Assembly (NCBI GenBank): GCA_947488615.1
Contig: CANKZU010000001.1
Span: 124,001 to 188,000 of the forward strand
Length of the DNA: 64,000 bases
Source: an uncultured Aurantimonas sp.
GTDB taxonomy: Bacteria; Pseudomonadota; Alphaproteobacteria; Rhizobiales; Rhizobiaceae
Direction: 5' to 3'
A model generated the notes under the pieces. That model saw only the letters and a program-made list of their open reading frames with translations. It made no database searches and had not been told where the DNA came from. Position 1 is the first letter of the stretch. Each line of letters begins with the position of its first letter. A program made the position numbers and the translations under genes. Of this stretch, positions 34,063-43,925 are shown piece after piece.

Positions 34063-36411
34063 ATGAGAGCGGACGCGTCAAACGCGCCGGCAAGGGGGCT
34101 ATTGTCCCGATTCGAGGCATTGCTAACCGCCAAGACGGAGATTGCCGGACACGCCAAGATGCTGGCGGGTCCGACCTACGAGAAGCTTCTGCGCTCCGAA
34201 AAGGCGCTCCGCCGCACCATCCCCATTCTGATCATTCTGTTTCTGGCGATTGCCGCGATCGCGCGCTTCGCGGCGCTTCTCGAAGAGCGTTTCGCCTTGG
34301 AAGAGGAGGCGCGGCGCGACCTCCAGATCGCAACGACGCTGATGCGGGCAGAAAGCCAAGTCGCCTATGCGTCCGATCCGAAACTGGCGGATGCGAACGC
34401 GCTGCTGACGAGCGCAATTCCAGCCGCGTTGATCCAGCAGGGACGCTTTGCCGTCGTCAGCAATGCCGGTGGGCTGATCACCGCGGTCATGCCGGGCTAC
34501 GAACACCTCCTCGGTGACGATCTGATGCTTCTGCTGGACGAGTCGCAGGCGCTGCTGATGTTCGGGCGGCGCGCGGGAGTGCAGCATACGCGGTTCCAGG
34601 GCGAGGCCGCCTTTGTCGCCAGCGCGACTCTGGCCGGCGATCAAGGCACCATCACCTTCATCCAGCCCGACGCCGACCTGCTTGCCGATTGGCGCGACGC
34701 AGTCTCGTTGAACGTCACCCTGTTCGCCTTCACCAGCATCATCATGCTGGTCATTCTCTATGCTTATTTCCGTCAGGCGACACGCGCCCAAGACGCCGAC
34801 GCGCTGTATCTGGAGACCCATCAGAAGGTCGACACCGCCTTGTCGCGCGGCCAGTGCGGTCTTTGGGACTGGGACATCGCCCGGGGGCGAATGTACTGGT
34901 CGCGTTCCATGTACGAAATGCTGGGCCTGCAACCGACGGACAATGTTCTTGCCTTCGGCGACGTCGCGCCGCTGCTTCATCCCGACGACGGCAACCTCTT
35001 CGCGGTCGCCCGGTGCGTCGCCGCCGGCAAGATCACCAGCCTCGATCGCAGCTTCCGCATGCGTCGCAGCGATGGCGCCTATGTCTGGCTCCGCGCGCGG
35101 GCCCAGGTGACGCGCACCGGTGAGAACGAGGTCCATCTGATCGGCATCGCGCTCGACGTCGGCGAGCAACAGGAACTCGCCCGCCTGACCGACGAAGCCA
35201 ACAAGCAGCTCAACAGCGCGATCGAGAACATCTCGGAAACCTTCGTGCTCTGCGACAACCGCAACCGCCTCGTCCTCTGCAACTCCAAATACCGCCAAAC
35301 CTTCGGCCTGACCGAGGCCGACGTCTCCCGCGGGACCCCGCTCGGCGAGGTCATGGCCAAGGCCCGCAAGCCGATCAATAGCCACACGATCACCAGCCCG
35401 GCATTCGCCGATGGCGAGCGCGCCTCGGAGGCGCTGCTCGCCGACGGCCGCTGGCTGCTTCTGTCGGAGCGACGCACCGCCGACGGCGGATTCGTTTCCA
35501 TCGGCACCGACGTGACGCAGCTCAAACTGCACCAGGCGCGGCTGTCGGACTCCGAGCGACGCCTGATGGCAGTCATCGATGATTTGTCGGTCGCGCGGCG
35601 GGACGCGGAGAAGAAGGCCGTCCAGCTGACCCAGCTCAACCGAAATTACGCCGTCGAGAAGGAGCGCGCGGAAGGCGCCTCGCGCGCCAAGACGACTTTT
35701 CTCGCCAACATGTCGCATGAGCTGCGCACGCCGCTCAACGCCATTCTCGGCTTCTCCGAGATCATGCGCCAAGGCACCTTCGGCCCGATCGGCTGCGAGA
35801 AATACGGCGAATATACGGAAGACATCCATCAGAGCGGCCACTACCTGTTGCGGCTGATCGACGACATCCTCGACATGGCCAAGATAGAGGCCGGACGCCT
35901 CGTCCTCTCCCCCGAGGAAATCGACATCGCCGAGATCGTCGCGGAGGCTGCAAAGATCATCGAGGTCCAGGCCGAACAGAAGGCGATCCGCTTCGAGGGG
36001 AGCGCACCGGACCAGTTGTCGTTCCAGTCCGACCGCCGGGCGACCAAGCAGATTCTCCTCAATCTCCTGTCCAACGCGGTCAAATTCACTGACCCGGGCG
36101 GCTCGGTCCGGCTGCGAGTGCGGGCCGTGGGCAACGCCGTGCTGATCACGATCTCCGACACCGGCATGGGCATCCCAAAAGGCGCGCTAGCCAGCCTCTG
36201 TCGCCCGTTCGAGCAGATCGAGAACGAATTGACCCGCAGCAACAAGGGAACGGGGCTTGGCCTCGCCATCGCCCGCTCCCTGGTCGAGCTTCAAAGCGGC
36301 CGGATGCGGATCAGTTCATGCGTCGGCGTGGGAACCGTCGTGGCAATCCGCCTGCCGCTCGCTCCGGTTCATGCGCCAGGTGCCGCCACGGAGCAGGTAA
36401 CGGCCGCCTGA
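34063..36411 (+). CDS. pleC: PleC/DivJ-like PAS sensor histidine kinase
   Basis: Inner-membrane kinase/phosphatase, expected to act on DivK/PleD-type regulators in cell-cycle polarity. The 782 residues contain two membrane helices (about 53-70 and 215-240) flanking a periplasmic sensor region. A PAS/PAC domain at about 260-370 (CGLWDWDIARGRMYWS) and a second PAS at about 385-490 follow. Then come a coiled coil, the HisKA box MSHELRTPLNAILGFSEIM with H552, and HATPase boxes (NLLSNAVKF, ISDTGMGIP, GTGLGLAIA). I chose ATG 34063 (GAGGGG upstream). The synteny next to glnE agrees with PleC of rhizobia; the symbol is by similarity. Confidence 0.82.
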   Translation: MRADASNAPARGLLSRFEALLTAKTEIAGHAKMLAGPTYEKLLRSEKALRRTIPILIILFLAIAAIARFAALLEERFALEEEARRDLQIATTLMRAESQVAYASDPKLADANALLTSAIPAALIQQGRFAVVSNAGGLITAVMPGYEHLLGDDLMLLLDESQALLMFGRRAGVQHTRFQGEAAFVASATLAGDQGTITFIQPDADLLADWRDAVSLNVTLFAFTSIIMLVILYAYFRQATRAQDADALYLETHQKVDTALSRGQCGLWDWDIARGRMYWSRSMYEMLGLQPTDNVLAFGDVAPLLHPDDGNLFAVARCVAAGKITSLDRSFRMRRSDGAYVWLRARAQVTRTGENEVHLIGIALDVGEQQELARLTDEANKQLNSAIENISETFVLCDNRNRLVLCNSKYRQTFGLTEADVSRGTPLGEVMAKARKPINSHTITSPAFADGERASEALLADGRWLLLSERRTADGGFVSIGTDVTQLKLHQARLSDSERRLMAVIDDLSVARRDAEKKAVQLTQLNRNYAVEKERAEGASRAKTTFLANMSHELRTPLNAILGFSEIMRQGTFGPIGCEKYGEYTEDIHQSGHYLLRLIDDILDMAKIEAGRLVLSPEEIDIAEIVAEAAKIIEVQAEQKAIRFEGSAPDQLSFQSDRRATKQILLNLLSNAVKFTDPGGSVRLRVRAVGNAVLITISDTGMGIPKGALASLCRPFEQIENELTRSNKGTGLGLAIARSLVELQSGRMRISSCVGVGTVVAIRLPLAPVHAPGAATEQVTAA

Positions 36412-36435
36412 CAACCGGCCGCCCCATTTCCACGC

Positions 36436-39400
36436 TCAGGCCCGGCGAAGGCCTGTGTCGGCGGCCTCCGCCTGCTCCTCTTTCGAATCCGCAACGGGTA
36501 ACAGCGCATCGAAAACCGCCCGGACGGCGGCCGCGGTCTCCGCCAGAAGCGGCTCCAGCCCATCCGTCCCGTCAGCCTCGAGCGCCCGAACCAGGCGATC
36601 GGCAAGCCCCGGCGGCAGATCTGCCACACCCCGGACGCCGCCTGGCCCGAGCCGCAGGATCTGGATGACGCAGGTGTAGCGGCGCATGGCGGCCGCCAGA
36701 TCGCACCGCGCCTCGACACCGGCGGCCAGATCGGCCGCATCAAGGACGTCCGCCGTCGGCGCACCGACGAGGTCCAGATCGGCGCGACCGGTCAGCAGCG
36801 CCCACTGTGCCAGGAATTCCAGATCGATGAGGCCGCCGGGTCGCAGCTTGAGGTCGAGCGACCCCTTCGCCGGCTTGTCGCGCTCGATGCGCCGGCGCAT
36901 GTCGCCGACGTCACGGGTCGTCGTCGCTTCGTCACGCGGTTGGGAAAGGATATCGCGAACGGTCAGGGTCACTTCCGCGCAAAGCTCCGGATCGCCGGCG
37001 ATCGGCCGGGAACGCGTCAGCGCCATCCGTTCCCAGGTCCAGGCCTCGTCAAGCTGGTAGCGTCGGAACGAGTCGATGCGGGTTGCCAGCGGCCCCATAT
37101 TGCCCGAAGGGCGCAGCCGGAAATCGACCTCGTAGAGCACACCCTCACGCATCGGAATGGTCAACGCCGCAATCAAGCGCTGCGTGAGGCGGGCAAAATA
37201 AAGACCAGATGATAAAGGCTTTTCACCATCGGATTCTTCGGCCGCTTCATCGTGGTCATAAAGCAGGATCAGGTCGACATCCGATCCCGCCGTCAGCTCG
37301 CGGCTGCCGAGCCGGCCCATGCCGAGCAGGGCGATTCTCGAACCGGCAACATGACCATGACGCACGGCAAAAGCTTCCGTGACCGCGTTCAACGTCGCCT
37401 CGAGCACCACGTCGGCGATGTTCGAGAAAGCCAGTCCCGCTTCGCCGACATCGACCACGCCGCTGAGCAACCGCGCCCCGACCAGGAACCGCTGTTCCGA
37501 CGCGAAGATGCGCAATCGGGCAAGCACGTCCTCGTAGCCGTCAGACTCGGCCAGGAACATCGCCAGACGTTCCGACATCAGGTCGCGATCGGGCACCTCG
37601 TCGAAAAAGGCCGGATCGAGCAGCGCGTCGAAGACGTGCGGTCGCGCGGCGATCGTATCGCGCAGCGCCGGCGCCGACGTGATGATCAGCGCGAGAAGGT
37701 CGAGGACGCGCGGATTGGAGGCGATCAGCGAAAAGAACTGAATCCCTGACGGCAGCCCCGCCAGAAACGTGTCGAAGGCGGCGATGGCTCCGTCAGGGTC
37801 CTTCGCACCCGAAAACGCCTTCAGCAGCATCGGCAGAACCTTGGCCAGGCGTTCCCGCGCGGTTTCCGAACGCGTGGCGCGATAGCGTCCGTAACCCCAG
37901 GAACGCACGATTCTGGCGACGTCCTCGGGACGGGAAAACCCCAGATCGCTCAGCCGGACGAGTGCATCCGGATCGTCCTCGCTGGCCAGCAATCCCTTGA
38001 ATTCCGCTTCCTCGATCGCACTCGTCTCGCGGTCGCGTCCGTCGCTGAACAGCCGTGTGTAACGTCGGTCGACTCGGCTGAGCCGCGCCAGCAGTGCCTT
38101 CGAGAACGCCGCGCGATCTTCAAATCCAGCGAGACGGGCGATGCGTTCGACCCCCTCCTCGTCCTCCGGCAAGGTATGGCTCTGCTCGTCGGCCACCATC
38201 TGGATGCAGTGCTCGATGCGGCGAAGAAACCAGTAGTCCGAGACGAGTTCGGCCTCCGTCTCCTCCACGATCCAGCTCCCGGCGGCGAGTTCGGCGAGCG
38301 CCTTGTCGGTCCGGCGTTGGCGCAGCCTGGGCGCGCGGCCGCCGGCAATCAGTTGCTGGGCCTGAACGAAGAACTCGACCTCCCGGATGCCACCGCGTCC
38401 CAGCTTCACATTGTGCCCGGCAACACCGATATCGTCGAAGCCGCGATGCCGGTCGATGCGCGTCTTCATCGCCTGAATGTCGGCGATCGCCGCGAAGTCG
38501 AGATATTTGCGCCAGACGAAGGGCGTCAGTTCCTGAAGGAACGCCTCTCCCGCGGCGCGGTCACCCGCCACAGGCCGCGCCTTGATCATCGCCGCGCGCT
38601 CCCAATTGCGCCCGCTGCCTTCGTAGTAGGTGAGCGCGGTATCGACCGAGATCGCCAGCGGCATCGCGCCCGGATCGGGCCGCAGCCGCAGGTCGGTGCG
38701 AAACACATAGCCGTCGGCCGTGCTCTCGCCGACGATCCGCACCAGTCGGCGCACCAATTTGGACAGCGTGTCGACGGCTTCCGTCGGGTCGGCGCAGATG
38801 CTGGCCGATTCCTCGAAGAAGACGATGAGGTCCACGTCGCTCGAATAATTGAGCTCGCCCCCGCCGAGCTTGCCCATCCCCAGCACGAACAGCCCAGTGG
38901 CGGTTTCAGGTTCCTCGGGATGCGGCAGCACGAGCTTGCCGGCGCGGTGCGCGTCGGCAAGGCAGAAACGCAACGCCGCGCCGATCGCGGCCTCGGCGAG
39001 ATCGGACAGATCGGCGGTGGTCTCGGCGGGCGTCCCGGCACCGAACAGATCCTGCAAGGCGATCAGTAGCGAGACCTCGCGCTTGATCAGTCGAAGCTCG
39101 CTCATCAGCGCGCTTTCGCCCTGAGTCGTCGCGGGCAGCTCTCGCACCAGAGCGATCCGCTCGGCGATACGCTCCTTGGCGTCCTGGTCGAACAACGCTT
39201 CCAGCCACTCGGGATGCTGCTGCATCTGGTTGTTCAGATAGGATGAGAGGTCGAGCACGGCCCCAAGCCGTTCGGCCTCCGGCCCGCCTTCCGTCAGGAA
39301 CGCCGCCAGCCTTGGGCACTCCCCCGCCGCGGCCGCCGCTTTCAGATCGGAAAGCCACGCCGCCGCCTTGTCAGGCTCCAGCGGCGCCAATCGGTGGCCG

Positions 39401-39438
39401 CCGCCGATCCCGAGACCTCTTGCCTCATCCTTCGCCAT
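36436..39438 (-). CDS. glnE: bifunctional glutamine synthetase adenylyltransferase/deadenylylase
   Basis: Adds and removes AMP on glutamine synthetase in response to PII signals, controlling ammonia assimilation. At 1000 residues it has two nucleotidyltransferase domains. The N-terminal deadenylylase has GMGKLGGGELNYSSDVDLIVF (about residue 210) and GRGGIREVEFFVQ. The C-terminal adenylylase has GMGRLGSRELTAGSDVDLILL (about residue 720) and RPGGLIDLEFLAQ. The linking helical domains are intact. Its start overlaps the 3' end of the upstream kinase gene by 14 bases, so it is the last gene of the degP-regulator-kinase-glnE run. It is convergent with pleC. Confidence 0.96.
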   Translation of the reverse strand: MAKDEARGLGIGGGHRLAPLEPDKAAAWLSDLKAAAAAGECPRLAAFLTEGGPEAERLGAVLDLSSYLNNQMQQHPEWLEALFDQDAKERIAERIALVRELPATTQGESALMSELRLIKREVSLLIALQDLFGAGTPAETTADLSDLAEAAIGAALRFCLADAHRAGKLVLPHPEEPETATGLFVLGMGKLGGGELNYSSDVDLIVFFEESASICADPTEAVDTLSKLVRRLVRIVGESTADGYVFRTDLRLRPDPGAMPLAISVDTALTYYEGSGRNWERAAMIKARPVAGDRAAGEAFLQELTPFVWRKYLDFAAIADIQAMKTRIDRHRGFDDIGVAGHNVKLGRGGIREVEFFVQAQQLIAGGRAPRLRQRRTDKALAELAAGSWIVEETEAELVSDYWFLRRIEHCIQMVADEQSHTLPEDEEGVERIARLAGFEDRAAFSKALLARLSRVDRRYTRLFSDGRDRETSAIEEAEFKGLLASEDDPDALVRLSDLGFSRPEDVARIVRSWGYGRYRATRSETARERLAKVLPMLLKAFSGAKDPDGAIAAFDTFLAGLPSGIQFFSLIASNPRVLDLLALIITSAPALRDTIAARPHVFDALLDPAFFDEVPDRDLMSERLAMFLAESDGYEDVLARLRIFASEQRFLVGARLLSGVVDVGEAGLAFSNIADVVLEATLNAVTEAFAVRHGHVAGSRIALLGMGRLGSRELTAGSDVDLILLYDHDEAAEESDGEKPLSSGLYFARLTQRLIAALTIPMREGVLYEVDFRLRPSGNMGPLATRIDSFRRYQLDEAWTWERMALTRSRPIAGDPELCAEVTLTVRDILSQPRDEATTTRDVGDMRRRIERDKPAKGSLDLKLRPGGLIDLEFLAQWALLTGRADLDLVGAPTADVLDAADLAAGVEARCDLAAAMRRYTCVIQILRLGPGGVRGVADLPPGLADRLVRALEADGTDGLEPLLAETAAAVRAVFDALLPVADSKEEQAEAADTGLRRA

Positions 39439-40837
39439 CCAGAAGCGTCTTTCCGTCGAGAGGGAACTCCAGGATCACTGTAAGGCCCGGAGCGGCATCC
39501 TCAAGCGTCAACGTGCCGCCATGCACGCGGGCGATGGCCTGAACCAACGACAGGCCAAGCCCAGAGCCCGGCAGCGAGCGACTCTGGTCGAGACGATAGA
39601 AGCGCTCCAGCACCCGCTGGCGCTGCTCGGCGGGGATGCCGGGACCATTGTCCGACACCACCAACCGGCACAGGCCGCCATTTTCCGTGAGCCGGATCGC
39701 GATCACGGTGGCGCCATCGCCAGTCGCGTATTTGAGTGCGTTGTCGAGAAGATTCGACAGTGCCTGGGCGATCAGCTCCCTGCTGACCGAGGCGATCACC
39801 GGTGCGGCCGCGGCAATGACGAGACGGGCGCCAGCCTCTTCGGCCAAGGGCTCGTAGAGTTCACCGACATCGGCGACGATCGTGGCGATATCGACGCGAT
39901 CCTTGAGGACAGGATGCGAGCCGGCTTCGACCCGGGAGATCATCAGCAGCGCGTCGAAGGTGCGGATCATCTGGTCCGCCTCGGCGATCGTGCCTTCCAG
40001 CGCCTCGCGCGGATCGCCCTCACCGGAGGCCGTCGTCAATGCCGCCTCGGCGCGGTTGCGCAACCGCGTCAGCGGCGTCTTGAGATCATGCGCGATATTG
40101 TCGGAGACCTGCCGGAGCCCTTCCTGCAACAGGGCGACCCGCGCCAGCAGCGTGTTGAGGTTTTCCGACAGCCGGTCGAACTCGTCGCCCGCGCCGGTCA
40201 CCGGCAGCCGCTCGGTCAGATCGCCGGCCAGGATGCGGGCACTCGACGCCGACATTCGGTCCAGCCGCTGCAGGGCGCGGCGGCCGACCAGAAGCCAGGC
40301 GAACAGCGCACCTGCTCCCATCAGCGCCAGCGCCAGAATCAGCGCGCTGCGGACGATCTGGCGAAAGCGTTCCTGTTCGGTCTGGTCGCGCCCGACAAGC
40401 ACGCGCATGCCGTTCGGCAGGCTGACGACTTCGGCGAGCGCGAGATGATAACGATCATCGGCATTCTCGGCGAAACGCTCATAGGCGAAGACCTTTTCGG
40501 TAAAGCCTGCTTCGTCGAGGACGCCGGCCTGGAGGTTCTCGACATTGCCGGCGATGATCCGGCCGGTTGCGTCGGTGACCAGATAGAGCGAAGCTCCCGG
40601 TTGGCGGGCGCGCCGGTCGACGGTCCGCACAAGGCCGACGATTCCGGCGGTGCGGTAGACCTGCGCGAGGTCGCTGAGTTCCTCCGAAATCGCCGCGCGG
40701 CTTTGGCTCTCCAGAATTCCCGACGCCGTGGCTGTGACGTAGAAGACGAGAACGACGGCGAAGATGGCGAAAAGCAGCAGATAGACGGCCGACATGCGAA
40801 CGGCCGTCATGCGCATCAGCGCCTTCAGTCGCTCCAT
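39425..40837 (-). CDS. HAMP-containing sensor histidine kinase
   Basis: A 470-residue two-helix membrane kinase. Membrane segments lie at about 12-37 and 168-190, with a periplasmic sensor region between them. HAMP follows at about 190-240 (RRALQRLDRMSASSARI), then the HisKA box VSDNIAHDLKTPLTRLRNR with phospho-accepting His. The ATPase boxes are NLLDNALKYA, VSDNGPGIP and GSGLGLSLVQAI. It is paired with the OmpR-type regulator gene ending 22 bases upstream. Its position after degP suggests an envelope-stress or envelope-condition signal, but this is inference. Confidence 0.9.
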   Translation of the reverse strand: MERLKALMRMTAVRMSAVYLLLFAIFAVVLVFYVTATASGILESQSRAAISEELSDLAQVYRTAGIVGLVRTVDRRARQPGASLYLVTDATGRIIAGNVENLQAGVLDEAGFTEKVFAYERFAENADDRYHLALAEVVSLPNGMRVLVGRDQTEQERFRQIVRSALILALALMGAGALFAWLLVGRRALQRLDRMSASSARILAGDLTERLPVTGAGDEFDRLSENLNTLLARVALLQEGLRQVSDNIAHDLKTPLTRLRNRAEAALTTASGEGDPREALEGTIAEADQMIRTFDALLMISRVEAGSHPVLKDRVDIATIVADVGELYEPLAEEAGARLVIAAAAPVIASVSRELIAQALSNLLDNALKYATGDGATVIAIRLTENGGLCRLVVSDNGPGIPAEQRQRVLERFYRLDQSRSLPGSGLGLSLVQAIARVHGGTLTLEDAAPGLTVILEFPLDGKTLLDGEG

Positions 40838-40859
40838 GCCCGGAAACCTCTTACCTATC

Positions 40860-41576
40860 TTATTCGCCGGTACGCATGATGTAGCCGGACCCGCGAACGG
40901 TATGCAGCAGCGGCGAATCGAAGTCCCGCTCGATCTTCGCGCGCAGTCGCGAGATGTGAACGTCGATGACGTTGGTCTGCGGGTCGAAATGATAATCCCA
41001 GACGTTTTCCAGAAGCATGGTCCGGGTCACGACCTGGTTGGCGTGCTTCATCAGATATTCGAGCAGACGAAACTCGCGCGGCTGGAGAATGATCGTCTTG
41101 CCGGCGCGCCGGACCTCATGGGAGAGACGGTCGAGTTCGAGATCGCCGACGCGGTAGCTGGTCTCGACGTCCTTGCCACCGCGGCGCCGGCCGAGCACCT
41201 CGACCCGGGCCAGCAGTTCGGAAAAGGCAAAGGGCTTGGCCAGATAGTCATCACCCCCGGCCCTCAATCCAGTAACCCGGTCGTCGACCTGGCCCAGCGC
41301 CGAGAGGATCAGCGCCGGCGTCCCGTCGCCCTTTTCGCGCAGCCCGGATATCACCGAGAGGCCATCACGCTCCGGCAACATGCGATCGACGATCAACACG
41401 TCGTAGGAGCGGCTGTCGGCCATGTGGAAGCCGGTTTCGCCATCGCCCGCGTGGTCGGCCACATGACCAGCCTCCCGCAGCGCCTTGACCAGATACGCCG
41501 CCGCCTCGCGGTCGTCTTCGATGATCAGGATGCGCATGGATTCGGTCGATGTTTCAAGGGCCGTGGAAGAAGACAT
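40860..41576 (-). CDS. OmpR/PhoB-family response regulator
   Basis: A 238-residue regulator. The receiver domain (about 14-128) has acidic pocket IIEDD, phosphorylation Asp in LIVDRMLPERDG, and the LAKPF lysine. The C-terminal winged helix (about 145-236) has LILQPREFRLLEYLMKHAN-type recognition features and VRGSGYIMRTGE at the end. I chose ATG 41576 (MSSSTALE, GGAAG upstream); a shorter start at 41537 gives MRILIIEDD directly. It lies between degP and its cognate kinase; possible targets include degP. Confidence 0.92.
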   Translation of the reverse strand: MSSSTALETSTESMRILIIEDDREAAAYLVKALREAGHVADHAGDGETGFHMADSRSYDVLIVDRMLPERDGLSVISGLREKGDGTPALILSALGQVDDRVTGLRAGGDDYLAKPFAFSELLARVEVLGRRRGGKDVETSYRVGDLELDRLSHEVRRAGKTIILQPREFRLLEYLMKHANQVVTRTMLLENVWDYHFDPQTNVIDVHISRLRAKIERDFDSPLLHTVRGSGYIMRTGE

Positions 41577-41678
41577 GGTCGGCTTCCTTATCTGATCCAT
41601 TTTGCGCAAAAGAAAAGCGGCGAAGGTGCAAAGGCAGCCCATTGTGAGCTGCCCGCCCCTCCGCCGCCCATCGGGAAC

Positions 41679-41708
41679 GGGTCGGAGACCGGCTACGGTC
41701 ACCGACCC
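41679..41708 (-). terminator. hairpin between degP and the response regulator
   Basis: Nested stems GGGTCGG/CCGACCC (41679-41685 and 41702-41708) and GACCG/CGGTC (41687-41691 and 41696-41700), broken by one A-A mismatch, just past the degP stop. There is no U-run, so it probably acts as an attenuator, processing site or 3' mRNA stabiliser rather than a full terminator. Confidence 0.45.
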
Positions 41709-41718
41709 GCGGCAGGGA

Positions 41719-43239
41719 TCAGCCCTTGTCGATCGGCAAAGCCACGAAGCGGTTCTGGTCGCCGTTCTTCAGCTGGAAGAGCGCGGCCTTGCGGCCGTTC
41801 TTGGAGGCATCCGCAAGCGCCGCCTGAACGTCCTTTTGATTCGACACACTCTTGCCGTTCACCGCAAGGATGACATCGCCCGCTTCGACGCCCTTGTCGG
41901 CCGCCGAGGAGTCCGGATCGACGTCGGTCACGACCACGCCCTTGCCATCCTCTGACGGGGTCAGCGTCAGCCCGTAGCCGGACAAGGACGATGGATCGAC
42001 CGGCGCCTTGCGACTGCTGGATTGGTCAGCCGACGACGCCTCGTCGAGGCTTGCGAGATTGCCGAGCGTGACCGAAATGTCCTGCGCCTTGCCGTCACGC
42101 CAGACGGTGATGTCGACCTTGGTGTCCGGCTTGTAATTGCCGATCTTGCGAGCCAGCTCACGCGGGCCGTCCACGGTCTCGCCATCGACCGCGGTGATCA
42201 CGTCGCCGGTCGCGACACCGGCCTTCGATGCCGGCGTTTCCGTCTCCGGCAAGGTAACGATCGCGCCCTTTTCGTCGGCCAGCCCAACCGCTTCGGCGAT
42301 ATCCTCCGTCACCGAGGCGATCTGAACGCCCAGCCAACCGCGTTCAACGTTGCCGCCATCGCGCAGGGACGCGATGACGTCCTTGGCCACCGAGGCCGGA
42401 ATAGCGAAGGCGATGCCGACATTGCCGCCGGACGGCGAGAAGATCGCTGTGTTGACGCCGATGACCTTGCCGTCGAGGCCGAAGGCCGGACCGCCGGAAT
42501 TGCCGCGGTTCACCGCCGCGTCGATCTGCAGGAAGTCGTCATAGGGGCCGGCGCCGATATCGCGGCCGCGCGCCGAGACGATGCCGGCCGTGACCGAGCC
42601 GCCGAGGCCAAACGGATTGCCGACGGCCACGACCCAGTCGCCGATGCGAACTGCCTCGTCATCGCCGAACTCGACATAGGTGAAGGTCTTGTCGTCCCGG
42701 TCCACCTTGAGCAGCGCGAGATCGGTGCGCTTGTCGGTGCCGATCAGCCGGGCGTCGTATTCGGTGCCGTTGTCCATGACGATCGTATATTTGCTGCCGT
42801 CGCCGACAACATGGTTGTTGGTGACCAGATAGCCGTCATCGGAGATGAAGAAGCCGGAGCCCTGGCCCATCGACTGACGCGGCTGGCGGCGCGGGCGCAT
42901 GCCCTCCGGCATGCCGTTCTGGCCGGGGATGTCGAAAAAGCGGCGAAGCGGGTGATCCTCCGGCAAATTGTCGAACGGGCTGGCCATATCCTGACCATCG
43001 GAAACCGCGGGCGAGATGTTCTGCGTGACCCGCACCGAAACCACCGCCGGAGAAACCTTCTCGACCACATCGGCGAAGCCGAAGTTCTTTGCTGGCGCCT
43101 CGACCTGAACCGGCTGGGCGAAAACCGGCATGGTGTTGGTCACAACGCCTCCGGAAAACGCCAGTCCGGCCACGCCGGCGGCCAGCGCACCGGCGATCAA
43201 ACCGCCGCGCTTTGTCTTGCTCTTCGTCTCGTTCCGCAT
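41719..43239 (-). CDS. degP: DegP/HtrA-type periplasmic serine protease (Do family)
   Basis: Protease/chaperone for misfolded envelope proteins. The 506-residue precursor has an N-terminal hydrophobic signal (GGLIAGALAAGVAGLAFSGG). The trypsin-like domain has catalytic His in NNHVVGDG, Asp in KRTDLALLKV and Ser in GNSGGPAF. Two PDZ domains follow (about 275-370, GWLGVQIASVTEDIAEAVGL; and 410-500, VVVTDVDPDSSA). I chose ATG 43239 (MRNETKSK, AAAGGG upstream) over an ATG nine codons earlier. It lies between ccmH and a two-component pair, the classic rhizobial cycHJKL-degP order. Confidence 0.95.
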   Translation of the reverse strand: MRNETKSKTKRGGLIAGALAAGVAGLAFSGGVVTNTMPVFAQPVQVEAPAKNFGFADVVEKVSPAVVSVRVTQNISPAVSDGQDMASPFDNLPEDHPLRRFFDIPGQNGMPEGMRPRRQPRQSMGQGSGFFISDDGYLVTNNHVVGDGSKYTIVMDNGTEYDARLIGTDKRTDLALLKVDRDDKTFTYVEFGDDEAVRIGDWVVAVGNPFGLGGSVTAGIVSARGRDIGAGPYDDFLQIDAAVNRGNSGGPAFGLDGKVIGVNTAIFSPSGGNVGIAFAIPASVAKDVIASLRDGGNVERGWLGVQIASVTEDIAEAVGLADEKGAIVTLPETETPASKAGVATGDVITAVDGETVDGPRELARKIGNYKPDTKVDITVWRDGKAQDISVTLGNLASLDEASSADQSSSRKAPVDPSSLSGYGLTLTPSEDGKGVVVTDVDPDSSAADKGVEAGDVILAVNGKSVSNQKDVQAALADASKNGRKAALFQLKNGDQNRFVALPIDKG

Positions 43240-43427
43240 CGAAAACCCTTTCGCTAGGTCGTCCAAATCCCAGGCGAACCGGCGCTCACGCCGATCTCGC
43301 CATCGATGCGACCAGAGATAGGGTGCCCGAGGTTACAGGAGCTTTTCGGCTGCGTGAAATCTTCGTAAGGTTATGACGAGACGACGAGCGCCGGTTAGCG
43401 CGGCCACCCCTGTTCCGCCGTCTGAGC

Positions 43428-43922
43428 CTACCGCCGCGCCTTGACGACGTCGGCGATGGCGGCTTCCTCTTCGGCCGAAAGCTTCGGCGGCGTGCCGCTT
43501 TCACTCCGACGGGTGCGCAGGGCCATCAAAGCGAATCCGACGCCGCCGAGAAGCAGGATGATCGGCGCGCCCCACAGCGCCAGCGTCGCCCAGTCGAAGC
43601 GCGGCTTGAGCAGCACGAATGCACCGTAACGCGACACGAGATAATCGAGGACTTCCTCGTTGGTATCACCGGCGACAAGACGCTCGCGGACCAGAAGCCG
43701 CAGGTCTTTGGCAAGATCGGCGTCGGAATCGTCGATCGACTGGTTCTGGCAGACCAGGCAGCGCAAACCCGCCGAAAGCTCCCGCGCCCGTGCTTCGAGC
43801 ACCGGATCGCTCAAGACCTCGTCGGGATTGACGGCGAAGGCCGGCCCGACCGTCAGCCCACCCGGCAGCAGAATGGCGAGCAGGGCGAAGACCGAAAGCA
43901 GATATCGAAAGCGCCGTATCAT
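43428..43922 (-). CDS. ccmH: cytochrome c maturation protein CcmH (CycL)
   Basis: Periplasmic membrane-anchored thiol oxidoreductase that reduces apocytochrome c before heme ligation. The 164-residue protein has a signal (about 1-30), the redox motif [11 protein letters not shown] with C55 and C58, the helix ending [13 protein letters not shown], a membrane helix (about 112-132) and a short tail. It begins 3 bases after the ccmF stop, fourth in the ccmI-ccmE-ccmF-ccmH operon. The length is that of the short CcmH, with CcmI separate. Confidence 0.95.
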   Translation of the reverse strand: MIRRFRYLLSVFALLAILLPGGLTVGPAFAVNPDEVLSDPVLEARARELSAGLRCLVCQNQSIDDSDADLAKDLRLLVRERLVAGDTNEEVLDYLVSRYGAFVLLKPRFDWATLALWGAPIILLLGGVGFALMALRTRRSESGTPPKLSAEEEAAIADVVKARR

Positions 43923-43925
43923 GCC

